Source of the DNA: Chlorocebus sabaeus | Taxonomy: Eukaryota > Chordata > Mammalia > Primates > Cercopithecidae | Direction of reading: 5' to 3' | Length of the DNA: 64,000 bases | NCBI RefSeq assembly: GCF_047675955.1 | Contig: NC_132915.1 | Location: 48,064,026 to 48,128,025, forward strand | Part shown: positions 36,191 to 47,410 of the stretch, one piece after another | Layout of the letters: every line of letters begins with the position of its first letter | Numbering within the stretch: the first letter of the stretch is position 1 | Translations under genes and position numbers: made by a program | Notes under the pieces: model-generated | Told to the model about the DNA's origin: nothing | Databases searched by the model: none | What the model saw: the letters and a program-made list of their open reading frames with translations, nothing else

Positions 36191-37629
36191 ACTTTGGCCT
36201 ACTAAAAGTGAACCCTTATGATTCTCTTCCATTTGGGTTCACTTGTCATGAGAAGGAAAGGAAATGAAAGGAAGCACTCACCGTGGCTGGCTGGGCCTGA
36301 GGCCACAGCTTAGGTCTCCTATAGGCTCTCCTGGTCTTCCTCAAGAGGAAGTTCTATTTTTGGAACTGGGAGCGGGTAGCCCTTATCCAAGGAATGTTGC
36401 TAGCTTCTGAGCTATCTGGGTTAATGAATGGAAATTCCAAACATTGGGGAGGGGCTGAGAATGGTGGGAAGTAATCCCTGAATTGCTGGGATTAAACTCA
36501 AACTGGTGCCATACTGAAGCACTCCTGGTGTTCACAAAGGCTCCACACTGGCCCTGTCATCCTGATGACCATTCCCCTGGCCCTCTGACTGAGAGGAGAT
36601 GTGCATTCCACACCTCCCATGAGACTGCCCTTGGAGAAGGGAAGACCCAGATGATCTATGGGTGTTTTTCATCCTCAACTATCTTGGCTCAATCTCATGG
36701 TTACTGCACAGAATCCCACAGAGACAGAATTAAGCCAAAGTTTTAGACATTTCAAATAAAATTACTTACAGATTCTATTCTGGAAGTAAGACCTCTCAAA
36801 AGGCCATACTTCTTTTCTTTAAAAGAAACCCTCAATCTCCTGAAAGAGTTTGATATTAAATATTTTTAAACCCTATTTTATGGAAGTTGCTCCTTTCCCC
36901 CCAAAATAAACATTCTTAAAAAAGAATCATTTTAGAGCTAGAAGGAGCTTAAAAGATCCTATAGACTAATTACTTTGTTAAAAAATTAAGACCACAGAAC
37001 CTTTATCAAATGAAATGTTACTATGAAGCCAATAATCTTAAACAGATAAAATTGAGCTATTTTGGTTTAAGTGTGAGTAGGGGTCTCAGATCTCCAATGG
37101 CTGGGTCTCCTCACCACCTGAGAAGCCCCTGAATCACTTCGTCAACATAGTTATGGAACACAGCTTTAAAATCCCTGCTCTAGCTTAGCTTCCTTATTCC
37201 AGAGATACGGAAATTGAAGGTAGAGAAAGAGCTAGACTTGACCAAAGTCATAACCTGCTCTTCTGACCTGAAACTCTGTTTTTATGTTTCTACTTAGCAG
37301 CCTTAAAACGACCATGCTCTTTTAAATTTTCAGGCTTCTTACTTCCATCCCACCTGATCTTGGATTTGGTGCTGTCATTTACAATCAAATAAGGAATGGG
37401 TGGAATCTGGAACCCACAATTGTCAGGCTATAAAAGCAGTGGGTTTGATTCTCACCACTATCCTTTGCATCTTAAATTTCTTTCAGGGTGGCATATATCA
37501 CAGCACATCACACAAAATAGTATCACTTCAATATGTTAGCATATAACACTTGAAAATATATATAAACAAAAAAATGGTTTTTTGTTTTTACTATTATTTT
37601 TCAAGTTAACGTGGCACACTCCCACAGTC

Positions 37630-38060
37630 CTCGTTGAGGCAAGCCTGGAGATGATAGCCTCCTTCCCCGACACCCTGCCTCCCATCCATCGCCTGCTTTC
37701 ATCCCTTACCTACAATGTTGCCAGATTAACCTTCTCACAACACCTCTTTCATCATGTCACCCCCTCTTTAGTGGCTTCCCACTGCCTTATGGACCAATCA
37801 CAAACCTCTTGTCTGAAAATTAAAGGTCTCCAAAGTTTGGCCCCAAACTAACCCTCAAGCTCCTAACACTTACAACTTGAGCCCTCTGTTCTCTCAAACT
37901 GTTCTGTCCCATGCCTGCCTTGGGACTCCTACACTGAACTTTTCTGTCTTTTTTCTGGAAATTTCCCTTTCTCCCAACTGATCCGTGTTTCTCTGTATCC
38001 ACCCAGACTCCAATCATCTTCAAGACCTTGGTGAGGAAATCCCTAGTGTACTATGAGCAT
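37630..38060 (+). repeat. L2 LINE 3' fragment
   Basis: Words typical of L2 are visible: 'tgttgccagattaaccttctc', 'catcatgtcaccccctc', 'agtggcttcccactgcc', 'attaaaggtctccaaagttt', 'ccccaaactaaccctcaag' and 'ttcaagaccttggtgagg'. The coding sense is lost. Confidence 0.7.
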
Positions 38061-38149
38061 TCAATTATTGTTAGCATTACTTTTATACTACTTTGTCTTC
38101 TAATTGTATGTTTTTACTAAATTCTGTAATTACAATTGTATAAACAGCT

Positions 38150-38650
38150 TTACTGAGGTATAATTTATATATTATAAACTTTGACTTGGCATGTTTTTAA
38201 GGTTTATCCATGTTGTAGCACATATAAGAACTATACTCCTTTTAATGGCTGAATAATATTCCACTGTAAAGATATGGCATATTTTGTTTATTCATTCACC
38301 AGCTGATAGGCATTGGATGATTTTCACTTTTGTCAATTATGAATCATACTGCTATGAGTGTTTGCACACAAGTCTTTGTGTGGATGTATGTCTTTGTCTC
38401 TCTTGGGTAGCTACCCAGGAGTAAAACTGCTAGGTCTCCTGGTAAATTTTCATTTAACTTTGTAAGAAACTACCAATCTGTTTTCTAAAGACACTGTATC
38501 ATTTTACTTTCCCACCAGTAATGAGTGAAACTGCTAATTTTCCATATCCTTGCCAACACTTGTTGTCTTTTTTTTTTATTATGGCCATTCTAGTGGATAT
38601 GAAGTGGTGTCTCATGGTGGTTTTGACTTATATTTCCCAAATGGACTGTT
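38150..38650 (-). repeat. Old L1 3' fragment (L1M type), antisense
   Basis: The block 'actgaggtataatttatat', 'ggtttatccatgttgtagc', 'aatggctgaataatattccactg', 'tttattcattcaccagctg', 'tcttgggtagctacccagg' and 'ggccattctagtggatatgaag' is the antisense L1M pattern. Confidence 0.8.
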
Positions 38651-38864
38651 TCATTTTAACAATGCATTTGGAATTTCCCCCTCATTTGAATGACAGCTCT
38701 TTGAGATTTGGAACTATCTTGTACATCTTTTCTTCATAACATCTAGCACCCTACCTTAGACAAAGTAGATTCATAACTACCTTATGCTTGACACTAAAAT
38801 ATTGTCACTTATTTGTGAAGGAATGAAAAAGGAATTAGCAATAATTGTCATTTCTATGTATGGC

Positions 38865-39020
38865 ATTTTAAAATATATTATCTCACTTAATTCCCAGGCT
38901 TGCAAACTAAGCATAAGTGGAAACAGACTGAGAGAATTTAAGTAACTTGCCAACTAGTAAAATACTAAGCTGGGATTTAAACACTCTATAACTCTCTAAC
39001 TCTGAAGCCCAGGCTATATA
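38865..39020 (-). repeat. MIR fragment, antisense
   Basis: 'atatattatctcacttaattcccagg', 'gagagaatttaagtaacttgcc' and 'gctgggatttaaacactc' follow antisense MIR in diverged form. Confidence 0.6.
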
Positions 39021-39255
39021 AGTAAAATAGATAAAAGGTCTTCAGGAAACCTCAGAGTAGAAAATCTTAGAGTGCAATATGTCTATAAGATTGGCATGTC
39101 TTCCACATTGTGACCTCATAATTAGTATTTCTATCTCAGTGGTTATTGCTTTTCCAAGCAACTTTTCTCATATTTTGATGAGTTTGAGAGTCTATTAAAA
39201 AATTAGCTTCCAGTTCCCTGAATTTATGTACATTTGGCCTTTCTTTCTCCGCCAG

Positions 39256-39409
39256 TGTTCCACAAGCTGTGGGGAAGGCACCCAGACTCGAAGCGCCATT
39301 TGCCGAAAGATGCTGAAAACCGGCATCTCAACTGTTGTCAATTCTACCCTGTGCCCGCCCCTGCCTTTCTCTTCCTCCATCAGGCCCTGTATGCTGGCAA
39401 CCTGTGCAA
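39256..39409 (+). CDS. ADAMTSL1: ADAMTSL1 coding exon C: last TSP1 repeat before the first Ig domain
   Basis: The 154-bp exon has acceptor ccgccag and donor gtaagt. It starts in phase 0 at the first cysteine and ends with one base (A) of an Arg codon completed by the next exon. The 51 full codons hold six TSP1 cysteines at residues 1, 5, 16, 33, 45 and 50. CSTSCGEG fits the O-fucose motif (Ser4) and Asn29 in NST is a possible N-glycosylation site. Unlike the two previous exons it carries no tryptophan strand for a following repeat, so the TSP1 array ends here and the Ig part begins. Confidence 0.96.
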
Positions 39410-40287
39410 GTAAGTATGTCAGGGCTCTGGGAATGGGGAGATGAAACTCACACAGCAGCAGCTATAGCCAGCACTCCGTGGCCTTCCCTAAACTCAACAC
39501 CTGTGGGAAATAGTGGGCCAGTAGAACCCCATGGAGGGCTGCAGGCAGGAGAGCTCAGCTGGAAACGGAAAAGGAATCTTAATTACACGTGGCCAGGCTG
39601 AATTCTCTTCTCCACTGGAAAAACAGTTTGCAGGGGGTAGAGCAAAGTTCACTTGCTGGCATACAGAGATCTGGAAGCTGGAGGCAGTGTATTACTAATG
39701 ATGTCTAATGTTCTCCACTCTGGGGTTTTAAACGACTCTAAACAGATCTGTTTAATATTAATCCCTAGAGCCGCGACACTTCTAGGCTCTCCTCACGATG
39801 TCCTTTAGGGCTCTGGTGCCTTGCAGGACCCAGAAGGCAAACATTTAGCGGAGGACATTCTCCTCTCTATCCTCTGCCTTTTTATGACTTTGATTTATTG
39901 TTTAAAAATTCTTTTAATGAGAGGAAATGGCTTTCCCCGGGGATCCCCCTCCATCTAGAACTCTGCATCTCAGCTTCTAGGGGCAACAAGGCCCAGCAGG
40001 GAGACACTGGGTTGCCCACTGCATCTCATTAGTTCTGATTGTGGTGGCAGCTTGGTGGTCCACAGCTGGGAACGAGGTCCTCCCGAAAAACACAGGCAGT
40101 AAAGACTGGCCCCGGCCAAAATAAACCCTGAAGAATACTTTCTCTCCCGTCCCTCCGGCGCCTTCATCTCTGCTTCTCTTCTCCACTCTGGCCCTTTCCT
40201 CTGCCCCTCTCTCCTGGCTGCATCTCACCCTGGGTTTTCTCTCTCCCCACCTCTTTCTCTGTCCCTTTGGGTTCGCTCTCCTTCCAG
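39410..40287 (+). other. ADAMTSL1: ADAMTSL1 intron C-D (878 bp)
   Basis: A short intron with gtaagt donor and cttccag acceptor. Its last 150 bases are rich in C and T (about 40140-40285), a strong pyrimidine tract. I see no transposable element in it. The antisense ORFs at 39977-40324 and 40164-40541 only reflect lack of stops in this GC-rich stretch. Confidence 0.92.
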
Positions 40288-41115
40288 GGCCCGGGCGGCC
40301 GTCCACGAAGCACAGCCCGCACATCGCGGCCGCCAGGAAGATCTACATCCAGACTCGCAGGCAGAGGAAGCTGCACTTCGTGGTGGGGGGCTTCGCCTAC
40401 CTGCTCCCCAAGACGGCGGTGGTTCTGCGCTGCCCGGCGCGCAGGGTCCGCAAGCCCCTCATCACCTGGGAGAAGGACGGCCAGCACCTCATCAGCTCGA
40501 CGCACGTCACGGTGGCCCCCTTCGGCTACCTCAAGATCCACCGCCTCAAGCCCTCAGATGCAGGCGTCTACACCTGCTCAGCGGGCCCGGCCCGGGAGCA
40601 CTTTGTGATTAAGCTCATTGGAGGCAACCGCAAGCTCGTGGCCCGGCCCTTGAGCCAGAGAAGTGAGGAAGAGGCGCTCGTGGGGAGGAAGGCCGGCCCG
40701 AAGGAGGCCCTGCAGAGCCACAAACACCAGAACGGGATCTTCTCCAACGGCAGCAAGGCGGAGAAGCGGGGCCTGGCCGCCAACCCCGGGAGCCGCTACG
40801 ACGACCTCGTCTCCCGGCTGTTGGAGCAGGGCGGCTGGCCCGCGGAGCTGCTGGCCTCCTGGGAGGCGCAGGACTCCGCGGAAAGGAACGCGACCTCGGA
40901 GGAGGACCCGGGCGCGGAGCAGGCGCTCCTGCACCTGCCCTTCACCATGGTGACCGAGCAGCGGCGCCTGGACGACATCCTGGGGAACCTCTCCCAGCAG
41001 CCCGAGGAGCTGCGCGACCTCTACAGCAAGCACCTGGTGGCCCAGCTGGCCCAGGAGATCTTCCGCAGCCACCTGGAGCACCAGGACACGCTCCTGAAGC
41101 CCTCAGAGCGCAGGA
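40280..41115. promoter_or_regulatory. CpG-rich segment (intragenic CpG island candidate)
   Basis: Inside exon D the sequence is dense in CG dinucleotides, for example 'gggcggccgtccacg', 'atcgcggccgcc' (a NotI site, GCGGCCGC, at 40326-40333), 'gctgcccggcgcgcagg' and 'gaccgagcagcggcgcc'. CpG density drops after about 41115. It may simply reflect codon usage in the linker; no promoter signal such as a TATA box or initiator was identified. Confidence 0.65.
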
Positions 41116-41413
41116 CTTCCCCCGTGGCTATCTCGCCTCATAAACACGTGTCTGGCTTCAGCAGCTCCCTGCGGACCTCCTCCGCCGGGGAGGCCGGGGG
41201 AGGCTCTCGAAGGCCACACCGCAAACCCACCATTCTGCGCAAGATCTCAGCAGCCCAGCAGCTCTCAGCCTCGGAGGTGGTCACCCACCTGGGACAGACA
41301 GTGGCCCTGGCCAGCGGGACACTGAGTGTTCTTCTGCACTGTGAGGCCATCGGCCACCCAAGGCCTACCATCAGCTGGGCCAGGAATGGAGAAGAAGTTC
41401 AGTTCAGTGACAG
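40288..41413 (+). CDS. ADAMTSL1: ADAMTSL1 large coding exon D: first Ig-like domain, linker, first half of second Ig-like domain
   Basis: This 1126-bp exon completes the split Arg codon with two bases, encodes 374 codons and ends with AG of the next split codon; donor gtgagc. Residues about 30-110 form an Ig-like domain with Cys48, Trp60 and the DAGVYTC motif (Cys96). A basic cluster (TRRQRK, residues 22-27) precedes it. Residues about 115-340 are a polar, low-complexity linker with no recognised domain and possible N-glycosylation sites in NGS, NAT and NLS. From about 340 the second Ig-like domain begins (LLHCEAIGHPRPTISWA), to be finished by the next exon. The frame is fully open; the exon is GC- and CpG-rich, unlike all other exons here. 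Confidence 0.96.
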
Positions 41414-42099
41414 GTGAGCCTTGTAGCTAACCTGGTCTTGGGAAGGAGGCAAGGGGCCACATCTGGCCCAAGTCACAATACTCACACATTCTTCAAGGTG
41501 TTTCCAGGAGTAGGGCTTAGAGTTGGCCTCAGGGATCCCATCATGGGGTGCAGGCCCTCTCTCAACACTGATAGACTACTGGAGCAAAGACAAGCTATTT
41601 CATTTTTCTAAACTGTCTGTTCTCATCTTTATAAGGGAATAGCAACATTGCCTACCCACCCCCATCCCTGTAGGATCCCAAAGATAAATGAGATACTCTC
41701 TGGATAGCTTTGAACTTCTGGCAGAAAGACATCATTCCAGGCCAAGGCATTATTATGTTACTACTCTGTAAGATGAACCATGGAAAAGCTTTGACACTGG
41801 AACACTGTCTCTGTGTGTGTGGTCCCCCAGGGCTGGGCAGAGAATGAAGCCAGCACCTGCTGTTTCCCTTGGGTGAACCCATCTTGTGTCTGGGCTGGAC
41901 AAGGCTGTTTGTTCCAGAAAGCTTTTATTCCCAGTTGGACCTGTGATTAATTATCCTAATATCTCCTGTTGTCTCTGTTTTGATGTATCATTATCAGGAT
42001 GACAACATGTATCACTTCCTAGTCTCTTTGGGTTATAGCCATTCATAATGTAGAATCAATAGTGGTAGTAGAATTAATAATATTTTTTACCACTACCTA

Positions 42100-42340
42100 T
42101 GCCATACTTTGTGCATATTTTGTCTCTTTTAATCTTTACAGGGGCCTTGGCAATGAAGATAGGTGTCATTAACTGATTAGTGACTATCTGCCAGGCAAAT
42201 GTAAACTCTTTATGTGTTTTATCTCACTGAATAGAAGTGGATACAGTTTTTATCCACACTTTATAGAAGAGGAAACACATAAAGTTAAGTAATTTACTAA
42301 AGGTTGTATTTATTAGGTGGCAGAGCTATGATATGTAACA
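42100..42340 (-). repeat. MIR fragments, antisense
   Basis: Two adjacent antisense MIR pieces: 'ttttaatctttacaggggcc' with 'gaagataggtgtcattaac', then 'aaactctttatgtgttttatctcactg' with 'ctttatagaagaggaaac' and 'ggtggcagagc'. Confidence 0.6.
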
Positions 42341-42529
42341 AAAAGGAACTTCCCTATGGGTAGTCACTTTAAAGAATCATGAAATCATAGTCCTCTAGTC
42401 TAGATTCCTCATTTTAACCTTTTATCTTCTCAGAATCCAAGCATAATGCTCTTTTCATTAAGTCTACATCTAAATGTTATTGTTTGACTAATCGTCTTCT
42501 CTGGCTTGCTAGCTTTTGGTAAGGAAGGA

Positions 42530-42700
42530 AAGAAGCCAGCATTTATTCTAGGCACTATGCCAGGTTTATTTATAAGTAACTGCATTTTTTATTCTAACAG
42601 TCAATCCACAAGATTGACATTATCCTCCAGTTTTATGTAGAAAACTAAGATTCAGCAGCTCACCCAAGATCACATTTTAGTAAGAGCTGAAACAGGCATT
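42530..42700 (-). repeat. MIR fragment, antisense
   Basis: 'agcatttattctaggcactatgccagg', 'cattatcctccagttttatg' and 'ttcagcagctcacccaagatcac' fit antisense MIR. Confidence 0.6.
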
Positions 42701-43784
42701 CAGTATTTGATTTTAATTCCAAGAAGTTTATTTGATTCCAAGGAGTTCTGTCTACTCTTCCAAGACTTGGTGAATAGATGTACAATAACTTTTGTCCATC
42801 CCGCACACATCATTTTTTGCCTTTGAAATGTCAATAATACTGCCTCTCAGCCTTAGTACTTTTAGACCAAATAGCTTTGATAACAATACAAAGTATTATT
42901 TCTTTATGCTCCAATGGTATGCCAGACATAGTGCTCAGTGCTTTAAAGGCATTATCTTGCTTTATTTTCCCTCAAAATCTTAGGAACTAGTAGGTACAAT
43001 TGTAGTTACCATATCTAGATAGAAAGCTGAGGGACAGATGTTGGAGCCACATAGAAACACTGGAAATGTTCTGAACACAGGCAGCATGCCCCAGAGCTTG
43101 TGCTTTTAACCTGCCCCTCTGTCCGTGCCCTCCAGCCCCCACCACTCATACTTTCCTTGATCAGCTTAACTGCTGTTATCCCTGTCGTTTTCTCCAAAAA
43201 TCCTTATAACATGGTTGCAAAGATTTCAGTCAAGCCCTTTGAGATCACGGAGTGGCAGCTCCAGTGTCTGGTCCCAGGGTGATGAGGGGTGGCCTGATAC
43301 TCAGGTGGGTGGTGCCCTGCAACTCAGTCCTATCAGTGCACTTGCTGTACCTATTACACCGCTATCATGCCCTCTCCTCTATCAGCCAGTCAGTTTATCA
43401 AGTGTAGGTACAACGTTTTATTTCTATCCCCGGGGCCTATTGCCTGGGATTGGTACTATTGGGATTGAAGGGAATCACAATTGGCATGAGGGAAAAGATA
43501 GAAATTAACATCTTCCTACTTCCTCCTAAAAAGCTGTGGAAAAGACAGGGCAATGGGAAAGGGTCATCCGGACTCTGCTCAGCCTTTGCCTGCAGGGAGA
43601 ACATTGAGCCCCTGGCTTAGAGGTCCTGACAATTTCTTTGAGTGTTGGAGACTTTTGATGAAAACCAAGGCCCATGGCCCATCTAGGTCACCTGGTGACT
43701 GCAGGAATGATGTGGAAGGAGGTAGACAAGCATGGGGGGAGGTCCAATCTGATCTTGCCAAGGCCCTTCACTTTTCACGGTCTT

Positions 43785-43813
43785 AGTCTCTTCATTTCAG
43801 AAATGAAGAGACT
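43785..43813. repeat. 29-nt perfect palindrome, 14-bp arms
   Basis: AGTCTCTTCATTTC (43785-43798) and GAAATGAAGAGACT (43800-43813) are exact reverse complements around a single A. It lies in MIR-like sequence ('cttagtctcttc...ccatatcatctccaaggtccctcc'), whose ordinary form has only partial symmetry here. Confidence 0.92.
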
Positions 43814-44029
43814 GTACCATATCATCTCCAAGGTCCCTCCTACCTCCTTCCCTCATTTACAGAAGGCCACGGAAGGTTAAAGCCCACATGCTGATGGGAG
43901 AACCTTGACCACAGTAACTTCCAAAGTTGTGGCACAAGTTGTTTCTAAATGTTCCACAAACAGGCTCAGTGATCACATGAGTTTGAGAAGGGCAAACTTA
44001 AGGCTAAACAGATGTATGTACTGCTGGAT

Positions 44030-44480
44030 TTTATGTCTATTTTTTTAATATCACACTTGATTTTTTATTATAAAAGTAATAAAAGGGCTATAAAATAATT
44101 CAAATAATATCTAAATCTATAAAAAGTGCAAGCCTCCCTCTTCCCCGCAATGCTCCCAGAGGCTATCATTCTTAATAATTTGGTATACATCCTTTTAGAA
44201 TGTTTATATATTTTACTGTATTACATAAAAAGCATATATGCACACATAGGATTTGGGTTTTTTAGTAGGATATTAGTCATGTTCAGAAATGTGACTTGGT
44301 TTTTACTTAACAGCATATCTATGAGATGTTTCCATAATAGTATGTAGTGGTCTATATTACCTTTTTTAACAGCTGATTACTGTTCCTGAATGCATTTAAC
44401 TATTCCCCAACTGAAAATTATTTGGAATTTTTCTTTTTATTTTACTCTTTTAAGCATTCCAATGTGTGTTGTGACTTTCC
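44030..44480 (-). repeat. Old L1 3' UTR-like fragment, antisense
   Basis: AT-rich text with 'ttataaaagtaataaaagggc', 'cagcatatctatgagatgtttcc', 'ttttaacagctgattactg' and 'atttaactattccccaactg' resembles antisense L1M/L1ME 3' UTR. Assignment is by general resemblance. Confidence 0.45.
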
Positions 44481-45879
44481 AAGTGGACAATACAGTATGC
44501 TGTGTTTTCAAAGTTCTCCTTTAATCACTGAACAATTTTTTGGCTTAGTAATCTGAGGAACACCAATAATTCTTGAAATAGCACTTAGGAAACACACTTT
44601 GGCCCTTTTAATTTTCGCCTTAATGGGCATTAGAGTCTAACCCCAGTGGCTTTAAAATGGAGAAGGTTCAGTGGAATCTTGCTAGAAACAGACATGGCAG
44701 CCTGGTGCTAAGAACACTAAAGCACTGGGCCTAGGCGAGCAGAGGGCAAGTCCTGGATCCTCCATCATCCAGGACATCATTATGGGGGAGGGTAGCACTC
44801 AGAGGGTAAGAGGGAAGATACCTGAGAGGCAGGAACAAACAGTTTTTGCCACCATCAATTTTTTTTTTTCTGGATCTAGCCTTTACTAAGCGTTTCAATG
44901 CAAGTGAATGGCATGTGGTAGGAATAAATAAGAGATTTCCATTTTTGATCTTTCACATCATAATTTTTCCATTTTTCTTGGCTGCTCAATAAGAAATATG
45001 GCTGGAGCTTAGTTTTCTATATCTTTCAAGTTCTGTTTAAGAAAAGAGTGACTGTATCTGCACAGAGCATGCAGGAGGCACAGAGCTGCCGTTAGGACTG
45101 CTGTGCTGTCAGCTGTTGGTGACCTTTCCTGTGTTGGGTTTCACTGCTTGTCATCATGACTATGTCTGGTGGTGGTTCAGAAATGCTCATTTATTTTCAA
45201 ACAGAAGTGCTGAAATGTCCAGTGTTATAGTTCAGTTAGTCTGTTTTTGCTAAAGGCCCAAATCTACCTTCTGAATATCTGCAAGATTCAGCTGTGTGTT
45301 GGTCTGTGGGACTTTGCAGTTTGTTAAAGTAGACTCCAAATAGTATGAGCCAGCAAGATAGGTCCAGGTCAGAAAAAAGTGAGAGAAATCTGTTGCTTCT
45401 TTGCTTTTAAATATTCCAAAGTTTGATTTGAAAGAAATTAGTTTTAGAAAAGAATCACTAACAATTCTGATACTACTGTGTCTCATCATTTATATAACTT
45501 ACTAGTTGAAATTCACATGGTTCTTAGAAATGCATGTCAACTCAAGCAGTCGTTTACAGGGTGTCCTTAGTGTGTTATGACTGCCTGGTTCATCATAATC
45601 CCTACTTCCTTTTTCCTTTATTCTGCAAACAGTCTCATGTCTACTCTAAGCCAGACTCTGTGTTAGATACTAGGGATGGAGGAAAAGAAGATTCATTTCC
45701 TGTTGATGAAATTCAAAGTCCATTTTGGGAGCCAGAGGAGTAAATGCAGTATTATAAGTGCTAGGAGAGAGGTATGCATATTTATTCATGGCTTAAGTAT
45801 TTACTAACCTAACTATAATATACCAGGTATACATCGACTTGCTGGAAATATTGTGATAAATGAAACTATGTTCCCTTGG

Positions 45880-46130
45880 AGTTTACATGCATTTGGAGTT
45901 CTGCTCAAATGGCACATATTGGAGAGGCCTTCCTTGTCACTATATCTAAAAAAGCACCCCTCATCATTGTCTATCCTTTTAACTCTATTTAGAGAATTGT
46001 ATCATTCTCTGATGTATTATATAGATATTTGTTGATTGCCTTTCCACAAGGCTACAGACTTTCTTCACTGCTGTATCCCCAGTAACTGGCACCAAATGTA
46101 TTAAATAACAGTGAATGAATTAACAAATGA
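45880..46130 (+). repeat. L2 LINE 3' fragment
   Basis: 'ctgctcaaatggcacatattgg', 'gaggccttccttgtcac', 'cacaaggctacagactttc' and 'ctgctgtatccccagtaactgg' match the L2 3' end; it finishes with 'gtgaatgaattaacaaatg'. Confidence 0.7.
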
Positions 46131-46139
46131 ATGGAGCAA

Positions 46140-46590
46140 GGCAACAAACACATAAAAGTAAGCAAGAAAAATATCAGGTGGTGATAAGTGTCAGGCAGAA
46201 AATTAAAACGGGTGTGATAAGAGAATGATGTGGTGACTGCTTTAGATGGGTGTGCTAAGGAGATTACACCCAAGATCTATCTGAATGATGACCAGTGCCC
46301 AGCACTGTGATGTGAGGAGAACACTCCTGGACAAGGGAAAGGCAGTGCAAAAACCCTAAAGTGACAATGACTTTGTGTTGAAAGAACTCAAAAGAAGTCC
46401 ATTTGGCTGTAGTAAGGGAGGCAAAAGGCAGAGGTGGTATGGGATGAGGTTGTGAGGGTAACTGGAGACCAAGGGAAGGGGTTCGAGTTTTAGTCTGAGT
46501 ACCACAGGAAGAATTTGGAGGATGTTAAGCAGGAAAGTGACATGATCTGATTTGCATTTTGCAGATTCACATGGGCTAACTTGTGGCACG
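46140..46590 (+). repeat. Ancient interspersed repeat, class uncertain
   Basis: Phrases 'atcaggtggtgataagtg', 'gaggttgtgagggtaactgg', 'ggatgttaagcaggaaagtg' and 'acatgatctgatttgc' are of the same old repeat type as 29400-29970. Family not named. Confidence 0.45.
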
Positions 46591-46832
46591 TGGATTGTAG
46601 AGGCGCATGTTTGGAAGTTGGGGGCTGGTAAGGGGCCATTGCAGTAGCCCCTACAACGCTATTGATCTTTACTGGGCATTAGATACATTGAGATGATAAA
46701 TAAGAGAAGAACGCTTCTCTCCAGAAACTAAGAAACCCTCAAGTGCTGGTGTAGGATGAAGTAACTTAGGACCCCAGTTTGTATTGAACTCCAACTGGTA
46801 AAATACTTCTCTTTTAAGCTTTTAAAAGTAGA

Positions 46833-47010
46833 TTGAAGAGGGGTTCAGAAATCCAATGTTATTAATTACCAGGGCTTGTTAGAATGCAGACTCCCACATC
46901 CTCCCCTACCATTAGAAACTCTTTCTGCAGTAGGGACCCATAATTTGGATTTAAACAAGCACCACAGGTGACTCTGAAGCCAGATTCAGGGATCACTTTG
47001 AAGAAGCACA
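46833..47010 (+). repeat. MER20-like hAT DNA transposon remnant
   Basis: 'taccagggcttgttagaatgcag', 'cccacatcctcccctacc' and 'gggatcactttgaagaagcac' follow the MER20 order in a diverged copy. Confidence 0.55.
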
Positions 47011-47077
47011 GGTTTGCTTTGTCCACTCTAGATTATCGCAGCAGTTTCCTAATTCTCTATTTGTCTTCTTTAGACCG

Positions 47078-47410
47078 GGGGTTGGCAAATTACAGCCAGT
47101 GGCTTTAACATTTTTTAAAGGATTATTAAGAATGGCTTTTAAAGGGTTATTAAAAGAGCCAATGAAATTGAGCACAGAGCTGTTAGGTTAACTTGCTCAA
47201 GGTCTCACACTTAGTAAGTGGTAGAGCTGGGATTTGAAACCAGGCATGTAAAGGGTTATTAAAAGAATGACTTTTACATCTTTAAAAGGTTATTAAAAAC
47301 AAACAAAAAATTATAATATACAACAAAAACTACAGGTGGCCCTCAAAGCCTAAAATATTTACTATCCGTCCCTTTACAGAGAAGTTTACTGCCTCCTGCT
47401 GTAGACCGTT
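47078..47410 (+). repeat. MER5A-like element containing a MIR fragment
   Basis: The ends are clear: 'gggggttggcaaattacagcc' at the left and 'gcctaaaatatttactatccg', 'agaagtttactgcctcctg' at the right. Between them are four imperfect copies of TTTAAAGGGTTATTAAAA (47114, 47138, 47249, 47281) and a MIR-type piece at about 47166-47247. Confidence 0.75.
47166..47247 (-). repeat. MIR fragment inside MER5A, between 17-bp direct repeats
   Basis: 'gagcacagagctgttagg', 'ttaacttgctcaaggtctc' and 'gtagagctgggatttgaaacc' are antisense MIR. The piece is bracketed by AAAGGGTTATTAAAAGA at 47141-47157 and 47250-47266. Confidence 0.7.

Larger units (their letters stand above)
34296..39255 (+). other. ADAMTSL1: ADAMTSL1 intron B-C
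   Basis: This 4960-bp intron has gtatgt donor and gccag acceptor signals. It contains a 29-nt hairpin, MIR pieces, an L2 fragment and an old antisense L1 3' fragment, listed separately. I see no other structure in 34300-35500, 35570-35980 and 36200-37600 apart from short ORFs and AT-rich sequence. Confidence 0.88.

Noticed and set aside
40578..41081. Antisense ORF of 167 codons, and plus-strand frames at 40267-40608 and 40663-40953
   Set aside because: They overlap exon D in other frames and exist because GC-rich DNA has few stop codons; composition is biased (Arg, Leu, Val runs) and no domain is seen.
40280..41115. Horizontal transfer to explain the GC-rich segment
   Set aside because: It is an intact exon in phase with its neighbours and encodes vertebrate Ig and linker sequence of ADAMTSL1; high GC is a local property.
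43785..43813. MicroRNA precursor
   Set aside because: Arms of 14 bp with a one-base centre are far too short for a Drosha/Dicer substrate.
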